Assembly (NCBI RefSeq): GCF_000314855.2 | Contig: NZ_KB233222.1 | Span: forward strand, 381,495-432,695 | Reading direction: 5' to 3' | From: Providencia burhodogranariea DSM 19968 | GTDB taxonomy: Bacteria > Pseudomonadota > Gammaproteobacteria > Enterobacterales > Enterobacteriaceae | DNA: 51,201 nucleotides | Part shown: positions 20,068 to 29,376 of the stretch, piece by piece | Position numbering within the stretch: position 1 is the stretch's first letter | Layout of the letters: the number at the start of each line of letters is the position of its first letter | The notes under the pieces: generated by a model | Told to the model about the DNA's origin: nothing | Database searches by the model: none | Seen by the model: the letters and a program-made list of their open reading frames with translations, nothing else | Made by a program: the position numbers and the translations under genes

Positions 20068-20943
20068 ATGAATACGGATGATGTTACAGGGGCGTTGAAT
20101 AACGCGACAGGTTGGTTCACGGCAAATCAGGATTTATTAGTTCAGTATGCGGTTGATATCGTTTCCGCTATTGTCATCCTTATTGTCGGTATGTTGATCG
20201 CTAAATGGGTTGGTCGTGGTTTACATCGTGTAATGACATTACGCGGTATTGATTCAACTGTGAGCGATTTTTTATCAGCAATTGCACGTTATACCATCAT
20301 TGCATTCACATTTATTGCTGTACTGGGCAAAATCGGTGTCCAAACAGCCTCAGTTATTGCCGTAATGGGTGCCGCTGGTTTGGCTGTAGGTTTGGCATTA
20401 CAGAATTCATTAGGTAACTTTGCCGCGGGTGTATTATTGGTTGTTTTCAGACCATTGCGTGCGGGGGAATATGTACAAATCGGCGCGGTGGAAGGAACAG
20501 TACAGCACGTCCAGATCTTCTCTACTACACTGAGAACATCAGATGACCGTATTATTGTCATCCCAAACGGTAAAATTATTGCAGACAACATCATTAACGT
20601 CACTCGTGAGCCAAATCGTCGAACTGATATTATCGTCGGTGTCGCTTATGATTCAGATATTGACCTTGTGAAAAAGGTTTTGGGTGATATTGTTGCAGCA
20701 GATAGCCGTATTCAACATGATAAAGGGGTGACAATCCGTTTACATGAAATGGCGCCATCATCTTTAAATTATCTGGTGCGCTTCTGGGCTACTAATGGTG
20801 ATGCTTGGCCTATCTATTGGGACTTAATGGAAAACTTTAAACGTGCGCTTGATAAGCACAATATTGGTATTCCATTCCCACAAATGGATGTTCATTTGTA
20901 TCAGCAAGCACAAGCGGCAGAGAAAAAAGCTTCAGCGGAATAA
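20068..20943 (+). CDS. mscS: Small-conductance mechanosensitive channel MscS
   Basis: A heptameric inner-membrane channel that opens under membrane tension during osmotic downshock. The 291-residue protein (286 in E. coli) has TM1 at about 25-55 and TM2 near 65-90. The Gly/Ala-rich pore helix TM3 reads VIAVMGAAGLAVGLALQNSL then GNFAAGVLLVVFRP. The beta domain (GEYVQIGAVEGTVQHVQIF) and the C-terminal alpha/beta vestibule follow. AGAGGAA sits 7 bases before the ATG. In E. coli it lies next to argO as here, but the left neighbour differs (fbaA there, yacL here). A terminator follows. Confidence 0.97.
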   Translation: MNTDDVTGALNNATGWFTANQDLLVQYAVDIVSAIVILIVGMLIAKWVGRGLHRVMTLRGIDSTVSDFLSAIARYTIIAFTFIAVLGKIGVQTASVIAVMGAAGLAVGLALQNSLGNFAAGVLLVVFRPLRAGEYVQIGAVEGTVQHVQIFSTTLRTSDDRIIVIPNGKIIADNIINVTREPNRRTDIIVGVAYDSDIDLVKKVLGDIVAADSRIQHDKGVTIRLHEMAPSSLNYLVRFWATNGDAWPIYWDLMENFKRALDKHNIGIPFPQMDVHLYQQAQAAEKKASAE

Positions 20944-20960
20944 GAATATTAATTAATAGC

Positions 20961-20998
20961 AAAGTGGGGGCCGTTCATATGAATTGTCCCCACTTTTT
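20961..20998 (+). terminator. Rho-independent terminator after mscS
   Basis: Stem AAAGTGGGG / CCCCACTTT enclosing an 18-base loop with a small CATATG centre, ending in TTTTT. It starts 17 bp after the mscS stop. Confidence 0.85.
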
Positions 20999-21320
20999 AT
21001 TAAAGAATTTAACGTTCAATCCTTGATTACCTATTGACGTAAATTACGAAATTTGAATACCTAGATAACACTTTTATTCATGTAACTCGCCATATACAAC
21101 CTTATTTTTAATTATTTAGATGAATTTTGTAATTAAAATGATGTTGCCAGTATAGCTTTAGTGCTTTTTATTAAGACATTTATGCCAGTAATACTTCGAT
21201 ATATTAAATTGCTTCATTATAAGTAACTCTAATCATGTATTAGAATTAATAATTTTAACTAATAATTCTTATTGATTAGAATTCATTTAAATAAAATGAA
21301 TAGTTATTGGGAATTAATGC
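20999..21320. other. AT-rich mscS-argO spacer
   Basis: About 320 bases with no gene. It presumably contains the argO promoter, which in E. coli is activated by ArgP bound to arginine; I cannot point to a confident -35/-10 pair or an ArgP site. Confidence 0.4.
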
Positions 21321-21938
21321 ATGTTTACGATTTATTTACAGGGTGCTTTATTGGGAGCCGCAATGATTCTTCCTTTAGGTCCACAAAATGCCTTTGTATT
21401 GCAGCAAGGAAGTCGAAAACAATATCATATAATGAGTGCATTTTTATGCTCGTTAAGTGATACGTTTTTAATTGTCGCAGGTGTATTTGGAGGAAGTGCT
21501 CTTCTTGGTCAATCTGAAATTCTTATGCAATTAATTACATGGGCTGGTGTCGTATTTCTTATTTGGTATGGATATGGCGCATTCCGCACCGCAATGTATA
21601 GTGATGATGTTATAATACAAGCGGAAAATAAAGTTGCAAATCGTTGGCGAGTCATAGTGACGCTGTTTGCTGTCACTTGGTTGAATCCACATGTTTATTT
21701 AGATACTTTTGTTGTATTAGGTAGTGTCGGTGGCCAGCTTGATAGCCAATTACGTCCATGGTTTACAGCTGGAGCCTTAACTGCATCTTTTGTCTGGTTT
21801 TTTGCACTGGCAATGCTAGCTGCTTGGTTTTCACCGATATTAAATAAACCTCGTTCGCAGCGAATTATTAATCTCTTTGTGGGCCTAATTATGTGGTTTA
21901 TTGCTTTTCAATTAGCAAAACAAGGGTTAGGTTATTGA
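21321..21938 (+). CDS. argO: L-arginine exporter ArgO (LysE family)
   Basis: An inner-membrane exporter of arginine. The 205-residue protein has about six hydrophobic segments and the LysE-family signature [19 protein letters not shown] near the N terminus, plus a second conserved block [16 protein letters not shown] in the middle. Length equals the family (211 in E. coli). The ATG at 21321 is chosen because the MFTIYLQG start matches homologues. Its regulator gene argP lies about 3 kb downstream. Confidence 0.95.
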   Translation: MFTIYLQGALLGAAMILPLGPQNAFVLQQGSRKQYHIMSAFLCSLSDTFLIVAGVFGGSALLGQSEILMQLITWAGVVFLIWYGYGAFRTAMYSDDVIIQAENKVANRWRVIVTLFAVTWLNPHVYLDTFVVLGSVGGQLDSQLRPWFTAGALTASFVWFFALAMLAAWFSPILNKPRSQRIINLFVGLIMWFIAFQLAKQGLGY

Positions 21939-22058
21939 TAATTTCTTATTAATCCGAAACTAATTTTACTGTCTATGTGCTAAGGTTTAGATAAGGTAGT
22001 GGGAGTCATTTAAATATATGATCCAACTACGTCTTATTATTATTTATTAGGAGGTCCT

Positions 22059-22793
22059 GTGAAGTTAAAGTCTCTTGTTCTTGCCACCATGTTGGCGGGT
22101 GTTACGGTTCCGGCTATTGCGCAAGCAAATCCACTTCCGGAAGGACCACATATTACAACATCAGGTAATGCAATTATTAAGGCTGTACCTGATATGGCAA
22201 CATTAAATATCAATGTTGAAGCCACTGAAAAAGATGCAGCAGCTGCGAAAGCTGATGTTGATAAACGTGTTGCTGAGTATTTTGAATTTCTGAAACAAAA
22301 TGGCATCGAAAAGAAAGATATCAATGCCGCTAATGTTCGTACTCAACCTAAGTATGAATACAATAAAGAATCTCAGCAATCATCAATTGTTGGCTATACC
22401 GCGGTTCGCTCTGTAGAAGTTAAAGTAACTAAATTGGACCAGTTAAATACACTTTTGGATGGTGCATTGAAAGCAGGTCTTAATGAAATCAACTCAGTGC
22501 AATTTGGTGTGAATAACCCACAACAATACAAAGATGAAGCACGTGAAAAAGCCATTAAGAATGCCATTGAACAGGCGAGTGCACTCGCAAAAGGATTTAG
22601 TGTTCAGTTAGGCCCAGTGTATAGCGTGAGCTATCGTGCTCCTGATGCTGTGCCATATCCTGCGCCAGTAATGAAATTTAGTGCAAGAATGGCTGCTGCT
22701 GATGCTCCAGCACCTAGTGTCAATGAAACTTATGACCAGCAAAGTATTGATTTTAACGACCAAGTGGATGTGGTTTTTGAATTAAAACGTTAA
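22059..22793 (+). CDS. yggE: Periplasmic SIMPL-domain protein YggE
   Basis: A 244-residue secreted protein with a SIMPL (DUF541) domain. An N-terminal signal peptide is visible, hydrophobic from about residue 5 to 20, with likely cleavage after AQA. The body, LPEGPHITTSGNAIIKAVPD through LDGALKAGLNEINSVQFGV, matches YggE, linked in E. coli to resistance to oxidative and heat stress; the mechanism is unknown. The start is a GTG, supported by the very strong upstream TTAGGAGGT although the spacing (about 3-4 bases) is short. Confidence 0.93.
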   Translation: MKLKSLVLATMLAGVTVPAIAQANPLPEGPHITTSGNAIIKAVPDMATLNINVEATEKDAAAAKADVDKRVAEYFEFLKQNGIEKKDINAANVRTQPKYEYNKESQQSSIVGYTAVRSVEVKVTKLDQLNTLLDGALKAGLNEINSVQFGVNNPQQYKDEAREKAIKNAIEQASALAKGFSVQLGPVYSVSYRAPDAVPYPAPVMKFSARMAAADAPAPSVNETYDQQSIDFNDQVDVVFELKR

Positions 22794-22820
22794 TTATATC
22801 AGATTGTTAGTGAATCCCAG

Positions 22821-22861
22821 GCCATTGCTCGTTACTTTATGAGTGATGGCTTATTTGATTT
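22821..22861 (+). terminator. Probable terminator after yggE
   Basis: GCCATTGCTC pairs with GAGTGATGGC (two G-U pairs) around a 10-base loop, followed by TTATTTGATTT. It lies 28 bp past the yggE stop and before the convergent FUSC gene. Confidence 0.6.
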
Positions 22862-22960
22862 ACACTAAAATAACCCTGTTTAGAGCTGAGATAGTGGTAA
22901 AAAGTAGGGAGAAGAAAAAAGGAGAGTTATTCTAAGTGTCTAGTCACTCAAGCACTAAAA

Positions 22961-23968
22961 CTATCCATTTTTTGTTTTATTTTTTAACGGGTTAGGATTT
23001 GCGGGAAGGAATAGAAGCATCAGTAAAGCAATAAAAATACCGCCGATGGTTAACATAACTCGGTTTGATGCCATGGTTAAGGGATCACCCTCAGGCAATA
23101 AATTAAATGCAAGTGCAATTGCAGTCAGGCAAAATGACCAGCCGCCATAGCGTTTAGCTCCAATCAATAGCATTGTGAATACCAATCCCCCCACAAGTAA
23201 TACATGTAACCAAGGTAATGGTGATAAGCCTAATAGCAATCCCCCCACGGCAGCACCAAGTAACGTACCAATCCCTCTTGCTTTCATTCGATAAATAGTT
23301 TGTTCTCGTGTTGGTTTCATGACTCGAAGACCCGCAGCAGTTAGCCAACAAGGATGTGATCCAGGGCTCATACAAGCTGCAATACTTCCTAACAATGATG
23401 CTAATATCATGCTAAACGCAAAGCGTTTTTGATTTTTATCTTTCAGTAAATCAATCGAATGTTCTTGTGCAACATCTTGAGTGGTTGGGATACAGATAAA
23501 GGCAACTATAGCTCCCCACAATAGTCCGACAGAAAAACAAATACCATAATTTGTTGGACCGCCAGCAGGTATTTGTCCAACTGATAAAAAGAAAGCTAAT
23601 GTCGCGAGTGCAACAGGTAATCGAAAATACCCTTCTTTTAATTCGCCAAGACATTGTGCAAATGCAGCGAGTAGTGCACAAAGGAAAAACATCCATGAAC
23701 CAAGCGTAACATTAACGCCAATTGTAGCAAATAAGCTAAAAATACAAGCAGATATAGTTAGTATTCGGTATTTATGTTTTGATGGAAGATAAGGGAAAGA
23801 GACCAATAATAAATAGGTACCGAAAGCCGCGATACTACCATATTGGGCATTACCCAATAAAATACCGACACTCCATGGGAATACAGTACTAAGTGCCATT
23901 AAGAATGCACGTACAGTTTTAGTGGAGGTCAGTAAACGCATATTTTTTGTGTAATTAAGCATCGGCAA
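22961..23968 (-). CDS. FUSC-family integral membrane protein
   Basis: A 335-residue, strongly hydrophobic protein with about ten transmembrane segments in two groups (roughly residues 18-165 and 185-325). The second half carries the FUSC-type pattern MKPTREQTIYRMKARGIGT, then LLGAAVGGLLLGL, as in aromatic-acid/fusaric-acid efflux relatives. It is half the size of E. coli YccS or YhfK and lacks their cytoplasmic domain. It sits between yggE and argP, which are adjacent in E. coli, and reads against yggE, so it looks like a lineage-specific insertion. Substrate unknown. An alternative start is the Met at residue 3. Confidence 0.8.
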   Translation of the reverse strand: MPMLNYTKNMRLLTSTKTVRAFLMALSTVFPWSVGILLGNAQYGSIAAFGTYLLLVSFPYLPSKHKYRILTISACIFSLFATIGVNVTLGSWMFFLCALLAAFAQCLGELKEGYFRLPVALATLAFFLSVGQIPAGGPTNYGICFSVGLLWGAIVAFICIPTTQDVAQEHSIDLLKDKNQKRFAFSMILASLLGSIAACMSPGSHPCWLTAAGLRVMKPTREQTIYRMKARGIGTLLGAAVGGLLLGLSPLPWLHVLLVGGLVFTMLLIGAKRYGGWSFCLTAIALAFNLLPEGDPLTMASNRVMLTIGGIFIALLMLLFLPANPNPLKNKTKNG

Positions 23969-24114
23969 GCTGGATATAAAGATTCATGTTTAAATAACTA
24001 TCATTATTATAAGGAAAAATGCAAATAAGCTTGAACTCTCAAAATATAAAAAAGTAATATTTAGTCATTTAAAGAACGAATAGTTTAAGCTTCATATTTT
24101 GCTTATGTTGAGTC

Positions 24115-24241
24115 ACTCGAATCACATTTTATCGAAGGTTTAGGGATAGTCGTATTTATTATTTACATTCATTCGAATTATTGAGGATATAAACGAATTG
24201 ATACAATATACCTATTATAGAGATAATAGTGTGATTCGAGT
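24115..24241. repeat. 127-bp element bounded by 12-bp inverted repeats
   Basis: ACTCGAATCACA (24115-24126) and its exact reverse complement TGTGATTCGAGT (24230-24241) bound 103 bases of AT-rich DNA with no coding capacity. A third related motif, ATTCGAAT, lies near the middle (about 24172-24180). It lies in the 373-bp gap between the FUSC gene start and the argP stop. It resembles a miniature inverted-repeat element or a set of operator half-sites for the FUSC gene. The remainder of the gap holds no gene. Confidence 0.5.
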
Positions 24242-24341
24242 CGCTAAGTATATTTAACATCAAAGCGTCTTAATGTGCGCAGGCATAAATTTACGTAATC
24301 TACTGGTTTATAGACGATTTAAATTTTAGTGCCTGCTGAAC

Positions 24342-25244
24342 TTAGAGGTCCTCTTCCTGCTTTAACAGGTGATGCCCAGTTTTTAGTAACGCATCAGTCA
24401 CTTTTTTCATGGTTCGGCTTTCTGGTGCAAAGCGATGCCAGTAGAGCATCCGACGTTGGCAGAGGCCTGGTGTTAAATCGACTAACTCACCATTTTTTAG
24501 CTCATTCGCTATTTGTAAATGAGGGATCATACAGCAAGTGGAACCTTGCCTTGCGAGTTGTACGAATGCTTCTGATGAATTGACAATATGGCAGGGGACG
24601 CTACCCGGCGAAAGCCCAAAGTTCTGCTGCACAAAGGCTTGGTGCATATCGTCAAGATGGTCAAAAGCTACCGCAGGCGCTTTGAGGAGTGATGAACGCG
24701 TTACACCATCAGGAAAATATTGAGCAGCGAAACCCGGTGATGCAACAAATATATAATCTAGAGCACCTAGCTTATCGACTAAACACCCCGGTAAAGCTTG
24801 AGGTTGAATACTGATAGCGCCGACAACTTCACCTCGTCTTAAACGTTCTTGCGTTCGTGTTTCATCTTCCACTTGTATATTCAAGCGAATAGGGCTGTTA
24901 CTTAAAACAGGATTTAGTGCAGGTAATAACCAAGTTGCTAAGCTATCAGCGTTAACAGCAAGTGAAAGCAATAGAGGTGTTGACCCTCCATTTTCATCGC
25001 CGAGCCACTGTTCTTCTAATAATTCAACCTGATGCAGCAGTGCTAATAGTTTTTGCCCTTGTTCTGTAGGATGTGGCGGCACTGTACGAACGAGTAATGG
25101 CTGACCAAATAAGTTTTCTAGCTGCTTAATACGCTGCGAAACAGCAGATTGTGTAATACACAATTTTTGTGCTGCTCGTTCAAAGCCTCTTTCACGAATG
25201 ACAGCATCCAGTGCTTGCAACGCGCGATAATCAGGGCGCTTCAT
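24342..25244 (-). CDS. argP: LysR-type transcriptional regulator ArgP
   Basis: Activates argO in response to arginine and represses or activates several lysine-related genes; earlier known as IciA. The 300-residue protein begins [20 protein letters not shown], with the helix-turn-helix [20 protein letters not shown] at about 20-40. The LysR substrate-binding domain (about 90-295) follows. Length matches E. coli (297). It diverges from rpiA, as in E. coli, over a 200-bp shared control region. Confidence 0.96.
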   Translation of the reverse strand: MKRPDYRALQALDAVIRERGFERAAQKLCITQSAVSQRIKQLENLFGQPLLVRTVPPHPTEQGQKLLALLHQVELLEEQWLGDENGGSTPLLLSLAVNADSLATWLLPALNPVLSNSPIRLNIQVEDETRTQERLRRGEVVGAISIQPQALPGCLVDKLGALDYIFVASPGFAAQYFPDGVTRSSLLKAPAVAFDHLDDMHQAFVQQNFGLSPGSVPCHIVNSSEAFVQLARQGSTCCMIPHLQIANELKNGELVDLTPGLCQRRMLYWHRFAPESRTMKKVTDALLKTGHHLLKQEEDL

Positions 25245-25445
25245 TGGGGGGATCTCCTTGGTATTATTCTACCGCTTACTATGCCATATTTTGTGTCAGA
25301 ACACCTGAAATATTGATTACATTATATGAATCACAAAAAACAGCATGGAAATGCTATTAACGAGGCTGAACTTGCAAGGTGTCCGATATATACTATTATC
25401 CATAAAATCTCATTCACCCTTAAATAAATGGTAGAAGACATGAGT

Positions 25446-26102
25446 ATGACTCAGGACGAACTAAAAAAAGCGGTAGGTTGGGCAGCATTGGAATACGTGA
25501 AACCCGGAACAATTGTTGGAGTGGGGACGGGGTCTACGGCTTCTCATTTTATTGATGCATTAGCGACAATGAAAGGTCAAATTGAAGGTGTTGTCTCCAG
25601 TTCAGAGGCATCAACAGCGAAACTAAAGGCACTGGGTATCCCTATTTTTGATTGCAATGAAGTTGACTCTCTAGATATCTATGTTGATGGTGCTGATGAA
25701 GTTGATCATCACATGAATATGATTAAAGGGGGCGGAGCAGCTTTAACGCGTGAAAAAATTGTTGCCGCTATTGCTAAAACCTTTATTTGTATTGTTGATC
25801 AATCTAAGCAAGTTGACGTTTTAGGTAAATTCCCATTACCCGTTGAAGTCATTCCAATGGCTCGCAGCTATGTTGCTCGTGAATTGGTTAAGTTGGGTGG
25901 GATGCCTGAATATCGTCAAAATGTTGTTACTGATAACGGTAATGTTATTTTAGATGTCTTTAATTTAAGCATTCTTGATCCTGTTGCTCTTGAAAATAAA
26001 ATCAATAGTATTGCAGGTGTTGTGACTGTAGGTTTGTTCGCAAATCGTGGTGCAGATATTGTATTGATGGGTACACCTGAAGGTGTCAAAACGCTGAAAT
26101 AA
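25446..26102 (+). CDS. rpiA: Ribose-5-phosphate isomerase A
   Basis: Interconverts ribose 5-phosphate and ribulose 5-phosphate in the pentose phosphate pathway. From [20 protein letters not shown] the product is 218 residues, equal in start and nearly in length to E. coli RpiA (219). In-frame ATGs at 25428 and 25440 would add six or two residues; the nearby GAAG-type sequence does not settle the choice. The active-site blocks [36 protein letters not shown] and KFPLPVEV are intact. It is divergent from argP. Confidence 0.96.
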   Translation: MTQDELKKAVGWAALEYVKPGTIVGVGTGSTASHFIDALATMKGQIEGVVSSSEASTAKLKALGIPIFDCNEVDSLDIYVDGADEVDHHMNMIKGGGAALTREKIVAAIAKTFICIVDQSKQVDVLGKFPLPVEVIPMARSYVARELVKLGGMPEYRQNVVTDNGNVILDVFNLSILDPVALENKINSIAGVVTVGLFANRGADIVLMGTPEGVKTLK

Positions 26103-26337
26103 CCTTAAGTTGCCATTGCTTTGATAGCAGCCTGAGGAACATTGATTAATGATGTGACTCAGGTATTTAAATATGCTTAAGATTCACCTGCCTTACAGTT
26201 TGATTAATATACATAAATCAAATAATGCTGCGCTTAGCTAGCTTATTTTTTATAGACAAAGCATGATTTCCATTCCTATTTTTTTAGTTATCAAATCTAA
26301 ATAAAAAATTTCACTATTTTTAATAACACAGTATTTT

Positions 26338-26353
26338 GGTGATATATCTCACA
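26338..26353 (+). promoter_or_regulatory. Probable CRP site upstream of serA
   Basis: GGTGATATATCTCACA matches the CRP consensus TGTGA-N6-TCACA in 9 of 10 fixed positions. It lies about 195 bp before the serA start. serA of E. coli is known to be under CRP and Lrp influence. The rest of the 444-bp rpiA-serA gap is AT-rich with no gene. Confidence 0.5.
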
Positions 26354-26465
26354 TTCATGCTTAATACATAGGCAAAATCCTTATTTTGTATTATGCCCCC
26401 TGATTTTCTGCCATATAACTTCTTTTTCTTTGTGTTTGAACATATGGTCTAGGCAAACGATTGTA

Positions 26466-26493
26466 TTGATACTGTGCTATTTTTTGCTATGTT
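26466..26493 (+). promoter_or_regulatory. Possible serA promoter
   Basis: TTGATA, a 16-base spacer and TATGTT, predicting a start near 26500, about 47 bases before the serA ATG. The match is moderate; other promoters upstream near the CRP site are possible. Confidence 0.35.
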
Positions 26494-26546
26494 GGTACAC
26501 GGAAAGTTCATCTGTTACGAATCTTAAGCATGATAGGGTAGGGGAA

Positions 26547-27797
26547 ATGGTCAAGGTATCTTTGGAAAAAGAAAAAATTAAATTTTTACTGTTGGAAGGT
26601 GTTCACCATAGTGCAGTTGATAATTTAAAAGCAGCAGGCTATACCAACATTGAATATCATAAAAGTGCGTTATCGGACGAAGAATTAAAAGAAGCAATAA
26701 AAGATGCTCGTTTTGTCGGTATTCGCTCCCGTACTCATTTGACTGAAGAGATTTTTGCATCAGCTGAAAAATTAGTTGCCGTTGGCTGTTTTTGCATCGG
26801 GACTAACCAAGTTGATTTAGATGCTGCTGCTAAACGCGGTATTCCAGTTTTCAATGCGCCTTTCTCCAATACTCGTTCTGTTGCAGAAATGGTTCTGGGT
26901 CAACTGTTACTATTATTACGTCGCATTCCAGAAGCTAATATGAAAGCTCATCGCGGTATTTGGGACAAGCAAGCAAAAGGCTGCTTTGAAGCACGTGGTA
27001 AACGCTTAGGTATAGTCGGATATGGTCATATCGGTACGCAGCTAGGCATTTTGGCTGAAGGGATTGGTATGAATGTCTATTTTTATGATATCGAAAACAA
27101 GCTCCCATTAGGTAATGCAACACAAGTTCGCACAATGGCTGAATTACTGAATATGAGTGATGTTATCAGCTTACATGTACCTGAAACATCAAGTACAAAA
27201 AATATGTTTGCCAAAGAACAGTTTGAATTGATGAAACCAGGTGCTATTTTCATCAATGCTTCACGTGGTACTGTCGTTGATATTCCAGCTCTGGCTGATG
27301 CATTAGAAAGTAAGCATTTATCGGGTGCCGCTATTGATGTGTATCCAACCGAACCTGCGGGTAACGATGATCCTAATGACCCATTCATTAGTGAGCTAAT
27401 TAAATTCGATAATGTGATATTAACACCACATATTGGTGGCTCGACGGAAGAAGCACAAGAAAATATTGGTTTAGAAGTTGCTAGTAAATTGGCTAAGTAC
27501 TCTGACAATGGTTCAACGCTTTCTGCGGTTAACTTCCCAGAGGTTTCTCTACCAGTACATACTCAAGATACAAATCGTTTATTGCATATTCATGAAAACC
27601 GCCCTGGTATGATGAATAGCATCAACCAAGTGTTTACTGAAAACAATATCAATGTAGATGGGCAATATCTACGTACAACAGGAAATGTCGGGTATGTTGT
27701 TATCGATATTATTACCCAACATGCTGATCAAGCGGATGCAATCCTGTTAAAATTAAAACAGCTGCCGGGCACTATTCGTGCACGTTTATTGTTCTAA
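26547..27797 (+). CDS. serA: D-3-phosphoglycerate dehydrogenase
   Basis: First committed step of serine synthesis: 3-phosphoglycerate to 3-phosphohydroxypyruvate with NAD, allosterically inhibited by serine. The true start is MVKVSLEKEKIKFLLLEG at 26547, with GGGG just upstream, giving 416 residues (410 in E. coli). An upstream in-frame ATG at 26430 adds 39 residues without homology. Rossmann motif GIVGYGHIGTQLGI, INASRGTVVDIPAL and the catalytic HIGGSTEEAQENIG are present. The C-terminal ACT domain (from about LLHIHENRPGMMN) binds serine. It converges on ygfA. Confidence 0.97.
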   Translation: MVKVSLEKEKIKFLLLEGVHHSAVDNLKAAGYTNIEYHKSALSDEELKEAIKDARFVGIRSRTHLTEEIFASAEKLVAVGCFCIGTNQVDLDAAAKRGIPVFNAPFSNTRSVAEMVLGQLLLLLRRIPEANMKAHRGIWDKQAKGCFEARGKRLGIVGYGHIGTQLGILAEGIGMNVYFYDIENKLPLGNATQVRTMAELLNMSDVISLHVPETSSTKNMFAKEQFELMKPGAIFINASRGTVVDIPALADALESKHLSGAAIDVYPTEPAGNDDPNDPFISELIKFDNVILTPHIGGSTEEAQENIGLEVASKLAKYSDNGSTLSAVNFPEVSLPVHTQDTNRLLHIHENRPGMMNSINQVFTENNINVDGQYLRTTGNVGYVVIDIITQHADQADAILLKLKQLPGTIRARLLF

Positions 27798-27836
27798 TGA
27801 ATTGACAGGTAAGATATATTTATCAATTAGTTATGG

Positions 27837-27867
27837 TGGCACTGAATTACCAGTGCCATGTTTTTTT
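27837..27867 (+). terminator. serA terminator embedded in the 3' end of ygfA
   Basis: Perfect 8-bp stem TGGCACTG / CAGTGCCA, 6-base loop, then TG and seven T. The right arm and T-run lie inside the last codons of the convergent ygfA gene (whose stop is at 27847-27849), where the T-run encodes the Lys-Lys of PKKTWHW. Confidence 0.9.
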
Positions 27868-28437
27868 GGGTGTAATAATCTCAGGTAACGGAATATCCCA
27901 ATGAGCGGTAGGGAGTGACTGTACTTGTTGGCAGTCATGAGCTAATCCTATTGGATAAAAGCCTTTTTGTTGCCAGTTAGCCAATGTCCTATCATAGAAC
28001 CCTCCTCCCATCCCTAAACGCTGCCCTTGATCATCGAAAGCGACAAGTGGGATCATCATTATATCTAACTGACTTAGTGGCAGTACACTGGTGATATCCA
28101 ATGGTGGTTCATCAATATTAAAGCGATTTTTTACTAGCCTCGTTTCTGGCGTATAGCGTAAAAATAATAAATTATGTCGATTGAATGGATGCAATACTGG
28201 CAGATATACTTCTTTGTTTTGCTGCCATAATGCATCAATAAGCGGATGAGTATCGATTTCACCATCAAAAGAGAGAAATAGAGCAATGTGTTGGGCATGA
28301 ATAATTGCGGGATGTTCTAATGCATTGTGCATAAGGTTTTGTGCTGCGAGCTGCTGCTCATGTGCCGTGAGTTCTTGACGTTTTTTTCGGATTTTTTTCC
28401 GAATATGTTGACGCATAGCTAATCGATTATCTTCCAT
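27847..28437 (-). CDS. ygfA: 5-formyltetrahydrofolate cyclo-ligase family protein
   Basis: Converts 5-formyl-THF, a by-product of serine hydroxymethyltransferase, into 5,10-methenyl-THF using ATP. The 196-residue protein carries the family blocks IRKKIRKKRQEL, LFLSFDGEIDTHPLI and MIPLVAFDDQGQRLGMGG, followed by FYDRTLA. Length is near E. coli YgfA (182). It lies downstream of zapA and the 6S RNA gene on the same strand, the conserved zapA-ssrS-ygfA transcription unit. Its position beside serA and near gcvTHP fits folate/one-carbon metabolism. Confidence 0.94.
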   Translation of the reverse strand: MEDNRLAMRQHIRKKIRKKRQELTAHEQQLAAQNLMHNALEHPAIIHAQHIALFLSFDGEIDTHPLIDALWQQNKEVYLPVLHPFNRHNLLFLRYTPETRLVKNRFNIDEPPLDITSVLPLSQLDIMMIPLVAFDDQGQRLGMGGGFYDRTLANWQQKGFYPIGLAHDCQQVQSLPTAHWDIPLPEIITPKKTWHW

Positions 28438-28583
28438 AGGAATAATACCTCCAGAGATATATTGAGAGTAATGTGATTTTTATTGGTTTGATGGAGGAAA
28501 GTATAGTGTAATTGATTAGAGAAAGCTGGTTTGGAATTTATTTAAGAATAAACTAGCTTGAAAACACAAGAAGTGAAAATTGA

Positions 28584-28764
28584 GGATCTCCGAGATGCCG
28601 CTGTAGGCTGTAACCCTTGAACCCTTGGTTCAAGGTGAACGTAGCTTTGCAACCTTTAGGCTTCCTGAACGAATCGGGCATGCTCACCAGCGCAAAAACT
28701 ACATTCTGTTTTATATGAATATCGGCTCAGGGGACTCGCCCACTTGCAAACATCTCAGAGAAAT
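28584..28764 (-). ncRNA. ssrS: 6S RNA
   Basis: Read on the minus strand from 28764, the sequence starts ATTTCTCTGAGATG and contains GAGTCCCCTGAGCCGATATT. The 3' half includes TTCACCTTGAACCAAGGG and TTCAAGGGTTACAGCC, and it ends at CATCTCGGAGATCC. These blocks match E. coli 6S RNA almost base for base, and the two ends pair (CTCTGAGATG with CATCTCGGAG). Length is about 181 nt (183 in E. coli). The RNA binds sigma-70 RNA polymerase as a promoter mimic in stationary phase. It lies between zapA and ygfA, the conserved location. Exact 5' and 3' ends are inferred by alignment from memory. Confidence 0.96.
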
Positions 28765-28875
28765 TTGGTTGAGTAATTACTTGTACTCGATGACTTCATT
28801 GTATGAAACTGGATTTAAAAAGCAACCCAATTTTTATTTATTTTTTTCATACTAATGTATGATAATTAAGCGGAT

Positions 28876-29205
28876 TTAGCCAAGGGGCATAACCTGCCTC
28901 TCAGTGATTGAAACCTGATCGTGTAATGCTTGCTCAATAGTTTGTTGCAGCATTTTTATTTTTTGTTCCATATTATATGCATAATCGCGAGTCTTTGTCT
29001 TTTCTTGTGTTAATTCGTGACACACGTTTAATGCAACGATAAAAATAAGCTGTTCTGTATTCGTAACACCACTTCTCGTTTTCAGATCTTGTAGGCGTTG
29101 TTCAAGTTCCTGTGCTGATGCTATTAGGGCTTCTTTTTGCTCTATAGGGCAATTGACTCTCATTGAACGCCCGAAAATTTGAATGTCAACAGGTTGTGCG
29201 GACAT
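28876..29205 (-). CDS. zapA: Cell division protein ZapA
   Basis: Binds FtsZ and bundles its filaments in the Z-ring. The 109-residue protein has the globular N-terminal part ([15 protein letters not shown]) and a C-terminal coiled coil (about 70-105), the tetramerising segment of ZapA. Length equals the E. coli protein (109). It is the first gene of zapA-ssrS-ygfA and diverges from ygfB over a 171-bp shared region. Confidence 0.96.
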   Translation of the reverse strand: MSAQPVDIQIFGRSMRVNCPIEQKEALIASAQELEQRLQDLKTRSGVTNTEQLIFIVALNVCHELTQEKTKTRDYAYNMEQKIKMLQQTIEQALHDQVSITERQVMPLG

Positions 29206-29376
29206 GATACCTCCATACGAAATAGGACTCGCCGCAAATATAATGTTCGGCGTAACAGATATTAATTTCCGCTATATTGGCAGCTATATTGTAAATGCGG
29301 ACAAAAAGCTTACTGGTCTAGCGGCTATCCTTGATGGTAGCATATCATGAATCATTAGCTAACATGACGAATTCAG

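Noticed and set aside
24329-24723. Plus-strand frames overlapping argP
   Set aside because: They are antisense to argP, which is a full-length LysR regulator in its conserved position divergent from rpiA.
26430-26546. N-terminal extension of serA from an upstream ATG
   Set aside because: The 39 extra residues have no homology to SerA, and the region contains the likely promoter and leader.
28625-28855. A 76-codon plus-strand frame
   Set aside because: It is antisense to the 6S RNA gene; the nucleotide conservation is explained by ssrS.
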